Assembly (NCBI GenBank): GCA_958296055.1
Contig: CATQHS010000001.1
Location: 1,708,277-1,772,276 of the forward strand
From: an uncultured Acidimicrobiales bacterium
Lineage (GTDB): Bacteria > Actinomycetota > Acidimicrobiia > Acidimicrobiales > Aldehydirespiratoraceae
DNA length: 64,000 nt
Direction: 5' to 3'
In this document: positions 25,058 through 35,140 of the stretch, one piece after another
Layout of the letters: every line of letters starts with the position of its first letter
How positions within the stretch are numbered: the first letter of the stretch is position 1
Made by a program: the position numbers and the translations under genes
Notes under the pieces: generated by a model
What the model was told of the DNA's origin: nothing
The model's database searches: none
The model's input: only the letters and a program-made list of their open reading frames with translations

Positions 25058-26280
25058 GCCGCGTCCCCGCCGAGGAGATCCTCCGCCACCTGGATCCGGC
25101 CGAGCCCGTCGAACTGGCCCGGGACCTGATCCGGGTGCCGTCTCCGCTGTGGGGCGAATCCGACGTCGCCCGCTGGCTGGAGCGCTGGTTCGGCGAGCGC
25201 GGCTACCGCGTCGATCTCCAGGAGGTGTCGCACCAGGGCCACGTCACCCACCAAGCCATTGCCACCCTCAGCGGCGACGGGTCCGGGCCGTCGCTGATGC
25301 TGTGCGGTCACACCGACACCAGCGACTGGAACGGCCGACCGTTCCGTGAGGACGAGTGGACCCGCGACCCGTACGGCGGGGAGATCGACGGCGGCTACCT
25401 CTACGGCCTGGGCGCTATCAACATGAAGGCCGGCGTCGCCGCCAACCTGATGGCCGCGGAGGCGGTCCGGCGGTCGGGGCGGCCGCTCAAGGGAGACCTC
25501 GTCGTCGCCTGCGTGGTGGCCGAGACGGGCGGCGGGGTCGGGGCGCTGCACCTGATCGACCGCGGCTACCGGCCCGACTATTGCATCGTCTCCGAAGCCG
25601 GCGACCTCGATGTCGGGGTGATCTCGGTCGGCTACGTGCAGGGCAGGGTCCGCGTCATCGGCGAGTTCAAGGCCCGCGTTCCCTACGTCAACCCCATCGA
25701 GAAGGCGGCGAAAGTCCTGGAGGCCTTCGGCCCGGCCTACGTGCCCCTCAAACCGGCGAGCGAGGGCGGCTGGATCCGCTTCGAGCCTCACCCGCTGATC
25801 CCCGGGTTTCCGAGAATGGCCGTGCGCGACATCTCCCACCATCAGGACGCGACCACTCTCACCTTCGACCTGCGAATCGTCCCGGGCATGACCGAGGAGA
25901 GCGTCGTCGCCGACCTGACCGCGCTTCTGGAACAGGTGGCGGCCCAAGACGAGGACTTCGCCTACGAGCTGATCGTTCCCCAGTCCCCTCACCAGCCGAA
26001 TATGCCGGCGCGGCCCGAGACGGCCGTCGATGAGCTTGTCGTGTCGGAGCTCATCGACGCCCACCGGGCGGTGACCGGCGCCGATCCCGTGGTCGGGGCG
26101 GGCCACCGCATCGGCGCCACCGCCGACACCTGCCATTTCAAGGGAGCGGGCATCACCTGCGTGGAGTACGGCCCCGGTTTCATCCCGACGTGGCCAATGG
26201 TCGACGAGCGCATAGAGGTCGAGCAGATCGTCACCGCAGCGCAGGTCTTGGCGCTCACGGCCGCGGCGGTGCTGACGTGA
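25054..26280 (+). CDS. M20 family metallohydrolase (ArgE/DapE type)
   Basis: This two-zinc amidohydrolase/peptidase has 408 residues. It shows LMLCGHTDTSDWNG (first metal ligand region) and GLGAINMKAGVAANLMA (bridging Asp replaced by Asn in GAINMKAG, where DMKGG is usual). CVVAETGGGVGALH has the catalytic Glu position, and the C-terminal metal-site region is TADTCHFKGAGITCVEYGPG. M20 enzymes cleave N-acyl or N-carbamoyl amino acids. In this operon it is likely to open a linear amide produced upstream. The Asn at the bridging position deserves checking. Confidence 0.87.
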   Translation: MSRVPAEEILRHLDPAEPVELARDLIRVPSPLWGESDVARWLERWFGERGYRVDLQEVSHQGHVTHQAIATLSGDGSGPSLMLCGHTDTSDWNGRPFREDEWTRDPYGGEIDGGYLYGLGAINMKAGVAANLMAAEAVRRSGRPLKGDLVVACVVAETGGGVGALHLIDRGYRPDYCIVSEAGDLDVGVISVGYVQGRVRVIGEFKARVPYVNPIEKAAKVLEAFGPAYVPLKPASEGGWIRFEPHPLIPGFPRMAVRDISHHQDATTLTFDLRIVPGMTEESVVADLTALLEQVAAQDEDFAYELIVPQSPHQPNMPARPETAVDELVVSELIDAHRAVTGADPVVGAGHRIGATADTCHFKGAGITCVEYGPGFIPTWPMVDERIEVEQIVTAAQVLALTAAAVLT

Positions 26281-27272
26281 CCATCGCCGCCAAGGAGGCG
26301 ATCGGCGCCGCGGCCGTGCTGCGCATCTACCGGTGCTGCCTGCGAATCCGCCGCTTCGAGGAGAAGGTCGCCCAGCTCTTCAAGAAGGGCCTGCTTCCCG
26401 GATTCGTCCACCTCTACATCGGCGAGGAAGCGGTGGCGGCCGGGGTCGGAGCGGCGCTCCGGGCCGACGACCACATCGTCTCGACTCATCGCGGCCACGG
26501 CCACGTCATCGCCAAAGGCGGCGACCTGAACCGCATGATGGCCGAGTTGTTCGGCAAGGCCACCGGCTACTGCAAAGGCAAGGGCGGGTCGATGCACATC
26601 GCTGACTTCTCCATCGGCGTGCTGGGCGCCTGCGGCATCGTGGGCGGCGGCATCCCCATCGCCCTGGGCGCCGCCTTGAGCAGCGCGACCCGGGGCACCG
26701 ATCAGGTGGCGGCCACCTTCTTCGGCGACGGCGCGGCCAACGAGGGCAGCTTCCACGAGTCTTTAAACCTGGCGTCCGTCATGAGCCTTCCCGTGCTGTT
26801 CGTGTGCGAGAACAACCACTACGGGGAGTTCACGCCCGCGGCCGAGGCGATGAACGTCGCCGACGTGGCCGATCGGGCCGCCGGCTACGGGATCCCCGGC
26901 GTCGTCGTCGACGGCACCGATCCGCTGGCCGTGCACCTGGCCGCGGCCGACGCGGTTCAGAGAGGGCGCCGGGGCGAAGGCCCGACGCTCATCGAGGCCA
27001 AGACCCACCGGGGCGACCACGCCGAAGGGGAGAAGGCATTCCTGGCCGGTCAGCCGTACCGCGACGAGCAAGAGCTCGAGCGGGCCGCGGCCGGGGACCC
27101 GATCGAGAAGCTGACCGCCGACATCGCCGCTCTGGGCCTATTCGAAGCCGACGTCCTCGAGGAGATCGACCGCGAAGCCGTCGCCGCGGTGGAGGAAGCC
27201 GTGGAGTTCGCTCAAAACAGTCCCGACCCCGGCCCCGAGGCGCTCATGGAAGACCGATGGGCGTCCGGATGA
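26277..27272 (+). CDS. Thiamine-dependent dehydrogenase E1 component, alpha subunit
   Basis: This is the alpha subunit of a 2-oxo acid or acetoin dehydrogenase E1. It has LRIRRFEEKVAQLF at the start, GFVHLYIGEEAVAAGV, HRGHGHVIAKGG and KGGSMHIAD. The thiamine diphosphate motif is FFGDGAANEGSFHESLNLAS followed by VCENNHYGEF. The closest type by eye is the acetoin/pyruvate class. GTG 26277 overlaps the M20 stop. No E2 or E3 gene is in the window, so it must share those subunits or act as a decarboxylase/ligase. Confidence 0.9.
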   Translation: MTIAAKEAIGAAAVLRIYRCCLRIRRFEEKVAQLFKKGLLPGFVHLYIGEEAVAAGVGAALRADDHIVSTHRGHGHVIAKGGDLNRMMAELFGKATGYCKGKGGSMHIADFSIGVLGACGIVGGGIPIALGAALSSATRGTDQVAATFFGDGAANEGSFHESLNLASVMSLPVLFVCENNHYGEFTPAAEAMNVADVADRAAGYGIPGVVVDGTDPLAVHLAAADAVQRGRRGEGPTLIEAKTHRGDHAEGEKAFLAGQPYRDEQELERAAAGDPIEKLTADIAALGLFEADVLEEIDREAVAAVEEAVEFAQNSPDPGPEALMEDRWASG

Positions 27273-27282
27273 GGCGATCCCC

Positions 27283-28257
<975 letters not shown>

Positions 28258-28263
28258 GGGCCG

Positions 28264-29097
28264 GTGGACGGTATGCCGCCAGCGCCCGAGTCCTCCGCCG
28301 CCCCCGGCCCGGCCGGCAGGGGCGGAGAAGACGACGGGATCACCGTCGACGGGCTGTCGATGACCTTCGGCCAGGAGCCGGCCGCCGTCTGGGCCCTCGA
28401 CGAAGTGTCGTTCCACGTGCCCAAGGGCGGGTTCACTGCGCTGATCGGCCCGAGCGGCTGCGGCAAGTCCACGATCCTGAGGCTGCTGGCCGACCTGCTG
28501 GCGCCCACCGCCGGCCGGGTGGCCATATCGGGCCGCCCGCCGAGCGCCCTTCGCAAGCAGCGCCGCATCGGCTTCGTCTTCCAAGAGCACGCGCTGCTCC
28601 CATGGCGCAGCGTGGTCGACAACATCCGGCTGCCGCTGCAGTTGTCGGGCCGGGCCGGACGGGACCTGGCCTCGACGGTAGGCGACCTGATCTCCCTCGT
28701 GGGTCTGGAAGGCTTCGAGAACTCGAAGCCCAGCGAACTCTCCGGCGGGATGCGCCAGCGGGTGTCGATCGCCCGGGCGATAACGCTGTCGCCCGAGGTC
28801 CTCTTGTTGGACGAGCCGTTCGGGGCCCTCGACGAGATCACCCGCCAGACCCTCAACATCGAGCTTCTGAGGATCCTGGCCGAGACGGGCACGACCGCCG
28901 TGCTGGTCACCCACTCTCTGAGCGAGGCCGCCCTGTTGGCCGACGAGGTGATCGTCCTCTCGCCGAGGCCGGGGCGGGTGAAGGCCCGGATCGAGGTGCC
29001 GCTGAAGCGCCCCCGGACGCTGGCCATGATGAAGACACCGGAGTTCTTCCACACCGAGAACCTCATCCGAGAGGCTCTCTTCGGCAGTTCCCCATGA
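28264..29097 (+). CDS. ABC importer ATPase (SsuB/TauB/NMT1 type)
   Basis: This 277-residue ATPase energises the two permeases that follow. Walker A is GPSGCGKSTILRLLA, the Q-loop region is FVFQEHALLPW, the signature is LSGGMRQRVSIARAI, Walker B is VLLLDEPFGALDE, and the H-loop is VLVTHSLSEA. This pattern is that of nitrate/sulfonate/taurine-type and pyrimidine-precursor importers. It starts at GTG 28264 (ATG 28273 is an alternative); about 30 disordered residues precede the fold. Its stop overlaps the first permease (ATGA). Confidence 0.93.
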   Translation: MDGMPPAPESSAAPGPAGRGGEDDGITVDGLSMTFGQEPAAVWALDEVSFHVPKGGFTALIGPSGCGKSTILRLLADLLAPTAGRVAISGRPPSALRKQRRIGFVFQEHALLPWRSVVDNIRLPLQLSGRAGRDLASTVGDLISLVGLEGFENSKPSELSGGMRQRVSIARAITLSPEVLLLDEPFGALDEITRQTLNIELLRILAETGTTAVLVTHSLSEAALLADEVIVLSPRPGRVKARIEVPLKRPRTLAMMKTPEFFHTENLIREALFGSSP

Positions 29098-29864
29098 CCG
29101 CCAAGGCCCTGCGCCGGATGCGCGACCTCAGCGCGCCGTGCCTGGTCATCGCCGCCTTGGTCGGGGGGTGGGAGGCGGCTCACCGGGCCGGCCTGCTGCC
29201 GAACTCGGTGGCGTCCCCGGCCCAGATCTGGACCGAGTTCACCGAGAGCTACCACCTCCTTTGGCGCCATGCCCGGCCCACCCTGTCCTCGGCCGTCTGG
29301 GGGTTCGTCGCCGCCGCGCTGATCGCCTTCGTCTTGGGCCTCGTGGTCGCCTTCGTCCCCGAGCTGAACCGGACCGTCTACACCTCGGCCGTGCTGGTCG
29401 CGTCGGTTCCGCTGATCGCGCTGACCCCGATCCTGGTGCTGTGGCTCCAGCGGGGCGCTCAGGTCCGCATCACCATCGCCGCCATCGCCAGCTTCTTTCC
29501 GATCCTGATCGGATGCATCGAGGGGCTCCGCCAAGTTCGGCGCGACCAGGCCGAGCTCTTCGAGGTTCTGTCCGCTCCCCGGTGGCAGCGGATACTGCGG
29601 CTTCAGATCCCCAGCGCGGTGCCGCTGACCGTGGCCGGCCTGCGCGCCGCCGCGGCCGGCGCGGTGCTGGGGGCCATCATCGCCGAGTGGTCCGGCGGGG
29701 GCGGGGCGCTCGGGTTGGGCGCGCTCATGTCGAGCGCCCTGTTCTCGTTCAACGTTCCCCTGACCTGGCTGACCATCACCGCCGCCGTCGTCTTCTCCGT
29801 CGGGGCGTACTTCGTCGTGATGGCCTTGACCGGCCTGGTGAGCCGGAGGGTGCGGAGTGGCTAG
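29094..29864 (+). CDS. ABC importer permease 1
   Basis: This membrane permease of the BPD-transport family has 256 residues. It has about six helices (CLVIAALVGGWEAA, WGFVAAALIAFVLGLVVAF, VLVASVPLIALTPILVLWL, then the C-terminal pair). The EAA loop region is LFEVLSAPRWQRILRLQIPSA. It belongs to the SsuC/NMT1-associated type. Its ATG overlaps the ATPase stop, and its own stop overlaps the second permease, so stoichiometric translation is expected. Two different permeases imply a heterodimeric channel. Confidence 0.92.
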   Translation: MTAKALRRMRDLSAPCLVIAALVGGWEAAHRAGLLPNSVASPAQIWTEFTESYHLLWRHARPTLSSAVWGFVAAALIAFVLGLVVAFVPELNRTVYTSAVLVASVPLIALTPILVLWLQRGAQVRITIAAIASFFPILIGCIEGLRQVRRDQAELFEVLSAPRWQRILRLQIPSAVPLTVAGLRAAAAGAVLGAIIAEWSGGGGALGLGALMSSALFSFNVPLTWLTITAAVVFSVGAYFVVMALTGLVSRRVRSG

Positions 29865-30624
29865 CGGGCTTATGGTTCGAGCGGCCGCGGGCGTTGCCAA
29901 AGCCGCTGTGGCGGTCCTCGCCATCGTGGTCGTCTGGTGGGCGGTCATCCACGGATTCGGCATCGAGCCGTTCTTCATGCCGGGGCCGGCAGTCACGTTC
30001 GAGAGCCTGTGGGAGGACCGCGGCGAGCTGGCCAGCGCGGCGTGGATCACCCTGAGGGGCGGCTTAATCGGCTTGGCCGCTTCCACCGCTTTCGGGTCGG
30101 TCCTGGCCGTCTTGGTCGTTCGTTCGACCGCGCTGAGGCAGACCGTCCTGCCCATCGCCGTCGTGATACGCAACATTCCGATCATCGCCATCGCGCCTCT
30201 GATCACCCTGGTGATCGGCCGCGGTCTCAAGACCAGCGTCGTCGCCGTCACCATCGTGACGTTCTTCCCGATCTTCGCCTACCTGTCGGAGGGTTTCTGC
30301 GCGGTCACCAGCGAGATGAACGAACTCATGCGCCTCTACGACGCCACGTTCATGCAGAAGCTGCGCCACGTTCGAGTGCGGGTGGCGCTGCCCTTCCTGT
30401 TCGCCGGACTCCAAGACGGGGCCCGGGCCGCGGTGCTGGCCGCGATGTTGGCCGAGTGGCTGACGGGGACCGGGGGCCTCGGCGTGGAGTTAGCCCGGGC
30501 GGCCTCGGCCCGGCGCAGCGACCTGGTGTGGGCTGTGGTGATCGTGGTGACCGGGTTGGCGCTGGCCATGTTCTACACGACGAAGGTTCTCGAACAGGAG
30601 GTGAACAAACGATCAACCGTCTAG
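29857..30624 (+). CDS. ABC importer permease 2
   Basis: The second permease (255 residues) has VAVLAIVVVWWAVIHG, LGSVLAVLVV-type helices, PIAVVIRNIPIIAIAPLITLVIG, and the coupling loop LMRLYDATFMQKLRHVRVRVALP. It resembles permease 1 but is clearly diverged, so the pair is a heterodimer rather than a recent duplication. GTG 29857 overlaps permease 1 by 8 nt. A 107-nt gap follows before the binding protein, the longest in the operon. Confidence 0.92.
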   Translation: MASGLMVRAAAGVAKAAVAVLAIVVVWWAVIHGFGIEPFFMPGPAVTFESLWEDRGELASAAWITLRGGLIGLAASTAFGSVLAVLVVRSTALRQTVLPIAVVIRNIPIIAIAPLITLVIGRGLKTSVVAVTIVTFFPIFAYLSEGFCAVTSEMNELMRLYDATFMQKLRHVRVRVALPFLFAGLQDGARAAVLAAMLAEWLTGTGGLGVELARAASARRSDLVWAVVIVVTGLALAMFYTTKVLEQEVNKRSTV

Positions 30625-30731
30625 CCGGTCCGACGGTTCGCACCGACTAGGCCACAAGCCGGAGACCCCGGCGAGACCCCCCACAGCCCCAGACAAAGGA
30701 ACAGTCGACAAAAGAGAGAGAGAGGCAACTC

Positions 30732-31832
30732 ATGACCAGAACCCAACACCAACCGCTCAACCAGCGTCTGCTCACGCGGCGCCAGGTCCTGCAGAGATCG
30801 GCGGTCGCCGGCGGCGCGCTGCTGGCCGGACCGGCGGTGCTGGCCGCCTGCGGCAACGACGACGAGCCAGCGCCGACCACGACGGCGGCCCCGGCCACTA
30901 CGGCGGCTCCAGCGACAACGGCGGCCCCGGTGAGCATGGCCGACATCAGCTTCCAGCTCGGCTGGCTGAAGCTGGTTCAGTTCGGCGGCCATTTCATGGC
31001 TGAGGAGATGGGCTATTTCGAGGAGGAGAACGTCAACGCGAACTTCATCTCGGGCGGCCCGGGCATCGACCCGATAGCCGATGTCGCCTCCGGGGCCGCG
31101 CTCATCGGAGACGGCCCGGTGTCGGGCATCCTGCTGGCTCGGGCCGGCGGGGCTCCCCTGGTGGCGATCGGGGCGATCTTCAACCGGTCGCCGCTGTCGT
31201 TCATGAGCTTCGCCGACAACCCGATCCGGACACTGCAGGACATGGTGGGCCAGACTGTCGCCGTCCAGGATCGCTACCGGACCCAGCTCGAGTCTCTGCT
31301 CGAAGGGGCCGGCATCGATCCGTCCGATGTGGACCTCGTGCCCGGCACCGGAGATCCCGCCGTTTTGGTCAACGGCCAGGTCGACACCTTTCAAGGGTTC
31401 TCCACAAGCCAGGGGGTGGCGCTGCAGCAGCAGGGGTTCGAGTTGGCCACCGCCCACGTCGCCGATCTCGGCGATCCCAGCTACTCGAACGTGTTCTATG
31501 TGACCGAGGACACCCTGGCCAACCGCAAGGACGAGCTGATCCGGTGGATGCGGGCCGACCAGCGGGGGCACCAGTACGCGGTGAACAACCCCGAGGAGAC
31601 GGCCCGGATCGTTCAGGATCTCTACGGCGACGAGAACGGTCAGAGCATCGAGGAGGCCACCGGCTCGGCCCTGGCGCAAGTCGATCTGATCAAGGGCCAC
31701 CCCAACGGGCTGCTGTGGATCGACGAGGAGGTGTTCGCCTCCGTCGAGCAGTTCCTCTGGGACTCCGGTGGGATCGAGACCCGGGTGCCGGCCAGCGAGG
31801 CCATGACCACGGAGATCCTGGAAGGGATCTGA
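30732..31832 (+). CDS. ABC importer substrate-binding lipoprotein (NMT1/THI5-like)
   Basis: The N-terminus combines a twin-arginine-like motif (TRRQVLQRS), a hydrophobic core and the lipobox VLAAC, so this is probably an exported lipoprotein with a Thr/Ala/Pro-rich tether (residues 48-66). The mature domain starts ISFQLGWLKLVQFGGHFMAEEMGYF and has GGPGIDPI and GAALIGDG, as in NMT1-like proteins that bind thiamine precursors, pyrimidines, riboflavin or nitrate/sulfonates. The ligand here is unknown; a small N-heterocycle would fit the neighbouring enzymes. A purine-rich AGAGAGAGAGG precedes ATG 30732. Confidence 0.92.
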   Translation: MTRTQHQPLNQRLLTRRQVLQRSAVAGGALLAGPAVLAACGNDDEPAPTTTAAPATTAAPATTAAPVSMADISFQLGWLKLVQFGGHFMAEEMGYFEEENVNANFISGGPGIDPIADVASGAALIGDGPVSGILLARAGGAPLVAIGAIFNRSPLSFMSFADNPIRTLQDMVGQTVAVQDRYRTQLESLLEGAGIDPSDVDLVPGTGDPAVLVNGQVDTFQGFSTSQGVALQQQGFELATAHVADLGDPSYSNVFYVTEDTLANRKDELIRWMRADQRGHQYAVNNPEETARIVQDLYGDENGQSIEEATGSALAQVDLIKGHPNGLLWIDEEVFASVEQFLWDSGGIETRVPASEAMTTEILEGI

Positions 31833-31854
31833 CCGCGGCGGGCCGCGGCGGGCC

Positions 31855-33267
31855 ATGTCGGGTTCCGCAATAGAGGCTCTTGAACCGGCCAAGGGCGGTC
31901 AGGGGGCGCAGCGGGTGGCGCTGTGCCCCCTGGCCAACGCCCACGACCACGGCCGCCCCCGGGGCCCCGACCACTACGGGGTCGGCGACGACTCCCTGGA
32001 GGTGTGGCTGGCCGGACTGGCGGCGCTGCCCGCTTTCGAGCCGTATCTCACCGCCGCCGCCGCGCTGTGCCAGGCCGCCCGGGGCGGGGTGTCCTCGGTG
32101 GTTCACGTCCACGACCCCAACGACAGCTACGACGTCGTCTCCGAGGCCCGGCAGGTCATGAAGGCCGCGGCTGACACCGGGGTGCGCATGGCTTTCGTGG
32201 TCCCGGTCATGGACCGCGACCATGCCGTCTACGGCCGGGTCGAAGATCTGATGAGCCGCATCCCGGCCCGATGGCACTCGGCGGCGGCCGAGAGGTGGGG
32301 CGCGCCGCGGCCCCGGTTGGGACAGCAGCTCGAATGGGTGGGGGCCATAGCGGAGGCGGCCCCGGACCTGGTCGACGTTCAGATCGGCCCCACCGGGCCC
32401 CAGTGGTGCAGCGACGAGGCGCTGCGCGCCGTGGCCGAGCTGTCGGACGCGACCGGCAGGCGGGTGCACATGCACCTGCTCGAGAGCATCCGCCAGCGCC
32501 AATGGGCCGACGCCGCCTTCCCCGGCGGGATCGTCGGCCATCTCGACGACCTCGGCCTGCTATCCCCTCGGCTGGCCGTCGCCCACGGGGTGTGGCTGCA
32601 TCCGGCCGAACTCGACGTGCTGGCGGCCCGCGGGGTGGCGGTGGTGACGAACACCAGCTCGAATCTGAGGCTGCGCTCGGGCGTGGCCCCGTTGCGGGAC
32701 TTCGCCGCGTCCGGAGTCGATGTGGCGCTCGGCCTGGACAGCCTGCCCCTGGGCCAGCCGGGCGACATGTTGAAGGAATGGGAGCTGGGGCGAGTCGTTC
32801 ACCGGGTGGGCGACGGAACGGACCTAGATCACTGGCTGCGCGACGCCGCCGTCGTCCGGGGCCACGCGGTGGCGGGCGCCTCCGGGTCGGGCGCGCCGGG
32901 GTCGGGCGCACCCGCGGAGGGGCTCTCCGGCGACGCCGTGATCATGTCTTGGGACCCGACCGCCGACGGGCCGCTGTCCGCCGACGCGGCCTGGGCGGAA
33001 CTGCGCCGGCGGGGAGGGTCCGGGGTCGAGGATCTCTTTGTCGCCGGGCGGCCGGTGATCTCCGGCGGCAAGATGGCGACCGTGGACGAGGAAGGCCTCT
33101 TCGAGGAACTCGATCTCGCCATCGCCCGCTCAGCCAGCGCCGATCCCGGCACCGACCCGCTCATCGCCGACTACCGGAACGCCATCCGCCGCTTCTACCG
33201 CGACGGGTGCCACTTGCGCGACCGCCGCGGCCCTGACGCCGCCAACCGGCCAGCCGGGGGGAGGTGA
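31855..33267 (+). CDS. Amidohydrolase superfamily enzyme (TRZ/ATZ, cytosine-deaminase-like)
   Basis: This 470-residue metal-dependent hydrolase has NAHDHGRP as the HxH metal site, VHMHLLES as the second His region, AVAHGVWLHPAELDVLAARGVAVVTNTSSNLRL, and GLDSLPLG with the catalytic Asp. These match deaminases and hydrolases of triazines, pyrimidines and related rings. A GSGAPGSGAP linker lies near residue 345. Two tandem copies of GCGGCGGGCC stand directly before ATG 31855. It is probably the ring deaminase or ring opener for the imported compound. Confidence 0.87.
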   Translation: MSGSAIEALEPAKGGQGAQRVALCPLANAHDHGRPRGPDHYGVGDDSLEVWLAGLAALPAFEPYLTAAAALCQAARGGVSSVVHVHDPNDSYDVVSEARQVMKAAADTGVRMAFVVPVMDRDHAVYGRVEDLMSRIPARWHSAAAERWGAPRPRLGQQLEWVGAIAEAAPDLVDVQIGPTGPQWCSDEALRAVAELSDATGRRVHMHLLESIRQRQWADAAFPGGIVGHLDDLGLLSPRLAVAHGVWLHPAELDVLAARGVAVVTNTSSNLRLRSGVAPLRDFAASGVDVALGLDSLPLGQPGDMLKEWELGRVVHRVGDGTDLDHWLRDAAVVRGHAVAGASGSGAPGSGAPAEGLSGDAVIMSWDPTADGPLSADAAWAELRRRGGSGVEDLFVAGRPVISGGKMATVDEEGLFEELDLAIARSASADPGTDPLIADYRNAIRRFYRDGCHLRDRRGPDAANRPAGGR

Positions 33268-34061
33268 TGGGACGGCTGGCCGGCCGAACCGCCGTCATCA
33301 CCGGCGCGGCCCGAGGGATAGGGGCGGCCATCGCCGCCCGGTTCGCGGCCGAAGAGTGCTCGCTCGTCCTCTCCGACATCGACGAGCCGACCCTGGCCGG
33401 CACCGGGGCCAGGCTGGCCGCCGACGGCGCCCAGGTGGTCGAGGTTCGCAGCGATGTCACCGACCGAGCCGACGTCGAAGCGCTGTTCGCGGCAGCGGAG
33501 TCTCGGTTCGGGGCCGTGGACATCGTGGTCAACAACGCGGGCGTCTTCGCCAACGTCAGGTTCGAGGAGATGACCGACGACCAGTGGGACACCATGCTCC
33601 GGGTGAACGCGGGCGGGGTCTTCGCCGTCAGCCAGACCGCGATCCGGCGCTGGCTGGCCCAAGGGTGGCCCGGGGTGTTGGTGAACATGGCGTCGGTGAG
33701 CGCTCGGGTCGCCTTCACCGACTCGGCCCACTACAGCGCCAGCAAGGCGGCGGTCGGCGCGCTGACCCGTTGCATAGCCGCCGAGTTCGGGCCGCTCGGG
33801 ATCCGGGCCAACGCCATCGCGCCCGGGATCATCGAAACGGAGATGACCGCCGGAGGGCTGACCGACGAAGTCCTGTCGGCGGCCTGGACGCTTCGGGTCC
33901 CCTCCCGCCGCTTCGGCACCGCCGAAGACGTGGCCCGGCTGGCCGTCTTTTTGGCGTCACCCGAGTCGGACTACATCAACGGAGAGGTGATCACCATCGA
34001 CGGAGGCGCGGCCTCGAGTTGGCCCAAGCCCAGCGACCGAGACCGCAGCCCCCGCGCTTAG
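33267..34061 (+). CDS. SDR family oxidoreductase
   Basis: This short-chain dehydrogenase has 264 residues: TAVITGAARGIGAAIA (cofactor), VVNNAGVFAN, MASVSARVAF (catalytic Ser), YSASKAAVGAL (Tyr/Lys) and GEVITIDGGAAS at the end. ATG 33267 shares TGATG with the amidohydrolase stop and has GGGGGGAGG upstream, which decides against GTG 33264. It is the last gene of the plus-strand operon and converges with vapBC, overlapping vapC by 4 nt. Confidence 0.91.
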   Translation: MGRLAGRTAVITGAARGIGAAIAARFAAEECSLVLSDIDEPTLAGTGARLAADGAQVVEVRSDVTDRADVEALFAAAESRFGAVDIVVNNAGVFANVRFEEMTDDQWDTMLRVNAGGVFAVSQTAIRRWLAQGWPGVLVNMASVSARVAFTDSAHYSASKAAVGALTRCIAAEFGPLGIRANAIAPGIIETEMTAGGLTDEVLSAAWTLRVPSRRFGTAEDVARLAVFLASPESDYINGEVITIDGGAASSWPKPSDRDRSPRA

Positions 34062-34471
34062 TGCAGTCCGCGCAACGGCGCAATCGAACTCGTCTTGCTC
34101 GCGCCGAGCAGGGCTTTATCAAAAGTCTTGACCTCGCTCACACCACGCCTACGGCAGCAGGCAAGATGGCAGAGGTCCCGTGCGTCCAGGGTGGGATACT
34201 GCTCATGGAGCTGACGAGCCAGTGTGACATCATCTTCTTCCAGCGGCCACACTTCCGCGCAGGATCTGAAGACAAGAGACATCGCCTGATCCAGCGTCTT
34301 AAGCCGCCCGGCCGGCAGATATACATGAATCATCTCTTGCAGGACCTCCGCGGATGTATACAAAGGAGTCCGGTTCAGAGTTGATTCCTTGAAGAACTCC
34401 CGGGAGGGTTCTCGCAGTGAATGTGGCCGCCCGACCGCATACATAAAGACGTTAGTGTCAACGAATATCAA
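34058..34471 (-). CDS. PIN-domain ribonuclease toxin (VapC-like)
   Basis: This 137-residue PIN nuclease probably cleaves RNA. Acidic active-site residues are visible in MIFVDTNVFMYA (Asp5), SAEVLQEM (Glu), TLDARDLCHLA (Asp) and KTFDKALL (Asp). The length is typical for VapC. Its ATG overlaps the antitoxin stop (ATGA), the standard VapBC arrangement. The 3' end overlaps the convergent SDR gene by 4 nt. Confidence 0.88.
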   Translation of the reverse strand: MIFVDTNVFMYAVGRPHSLREPSREFFKESTLNRTPLYTSAEVLQEMIHVYLPAGRLKTLDQAMSLVFRSCAEVWPLEEDDVTLARQLHEQYPTLDARDLCHLACCRRRGVSEVKTFDKALLGASKTSSIAPLRGLH

Positions 34472-34743
34472 GTACCCGAAGCTCCCCGCCCTCGAGATTC
34501 ATTGATCACGAATAAGTGTTCCTCCCATTCCGGCTCCGGCTCTGAGCCTTCCAATGAATCGCACATGTTGAAGAAAGCTTCAAGATCCACTACGGATTCG
34601 AACGGCTCGGACCGCTGCTGCTCCTCAAGACGCTCTCGAGCTGCGGTCCTGAGCCACGCGCTCAAGGTCATTCCCTCTTTTCGAGCCTGATGGACGAACC
34701 GATCCCGGTCCTCATCGGGGATCACTAGCTGAACTCTGGCCAT
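34468..34743 (-). CDS. Ribbon-helix-helix antitoxin (VapB-like)
   Basis: This 91-residue antitoxin has an N-terminal ribbon-helix-helix (ARVQLVIPDEDRDRFVHQAR, then LSAWLRTAARERLEE) and an acidic tail (SLEGSEPEPEWEEHLF) that would block the PIN active site. It is expected to repress its own promoter just upstream of 34743, where the DNA is AT-richer (tacaggtgtgtatgcatg). Confidence 0.85.
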   Translation of the reverse strand: MARVQLVIPDEDRDRFVHQARKEGMTLSAWLRTAARERLEEQQRSEPFESVVDLEAFFNMCDSLEGSEPEPEWEEHLFVINESRGRGASGT

Positions 34744-34813
34744 CGACCACCGCCTCTCTTACAGGTGTGTATGCATGTTACACACTTTTCGCCGGACGGG
34801 CAGGTGCCAGCCG

Positions 34814-34936
34814 CTCAGGCGTCGGCGGAGAACATGGCGGCGGTGGCCGCCTCGATCTCCTCCGGGGGACGTCGCGCACGTGGGTGGCGAAGGACCACTC
34901 GTGGCCGAACGGGTCCCGGACCCGGCCGAAGCGGTC
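34814..34936 (-). pseudogene. Duplicated 3' fragment of the VOC-family gene
   Basis: This 123-nt block matches the 3' end of the VOC gene (35140-35263) with a few substitutions and one indel. It corresponds to roughly the last 41 codons (DRFGRVRDPFGHEWSFATHV region). The one-base deletion breaks the frame. The two copies are direct repeats separated by about 200 bp containing an AT-rich palindrome. Confidence 0.9.
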
Positions 34937-35032
34937 ACATCTAGTTGCCGGGCTAGTCGATGCCCGGCAGCCGTTGACCGCCGCTCGCCCGTATTTGCCA
35001 GCCCGGCGGCGGGGAGCGCCGATCCATGAAAT

Positions 35033-35081
35033 ATAACAAATGAAACAACATTTTTTGGGCATTTCGTGTTTCGTTTGTTAT
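35033..35081. repeat. AT-rich 15-bp inverted repeat (hairpin)
   Basis: ATAACAAATGAAACA (35033-35047) pairs with TGTTTCGTTTGTTAT (35067-35081), 14 of 15 bases, around a 19-nt loop holding a run of six T. Base composition is strikingly AT-rich against the host. It could be an imported operator, a terminator, or the heart of a small mobile sequence. It sits between two direct copies of the VOC gene end. Confidence 0.85.
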
Positions 35082-35140
35082 GTTTCTCGGTCCGCCCCGT
35101 TCACTGCTCCAGAGCCGCGAGCCGGCGCTCGCTCGGAGGC

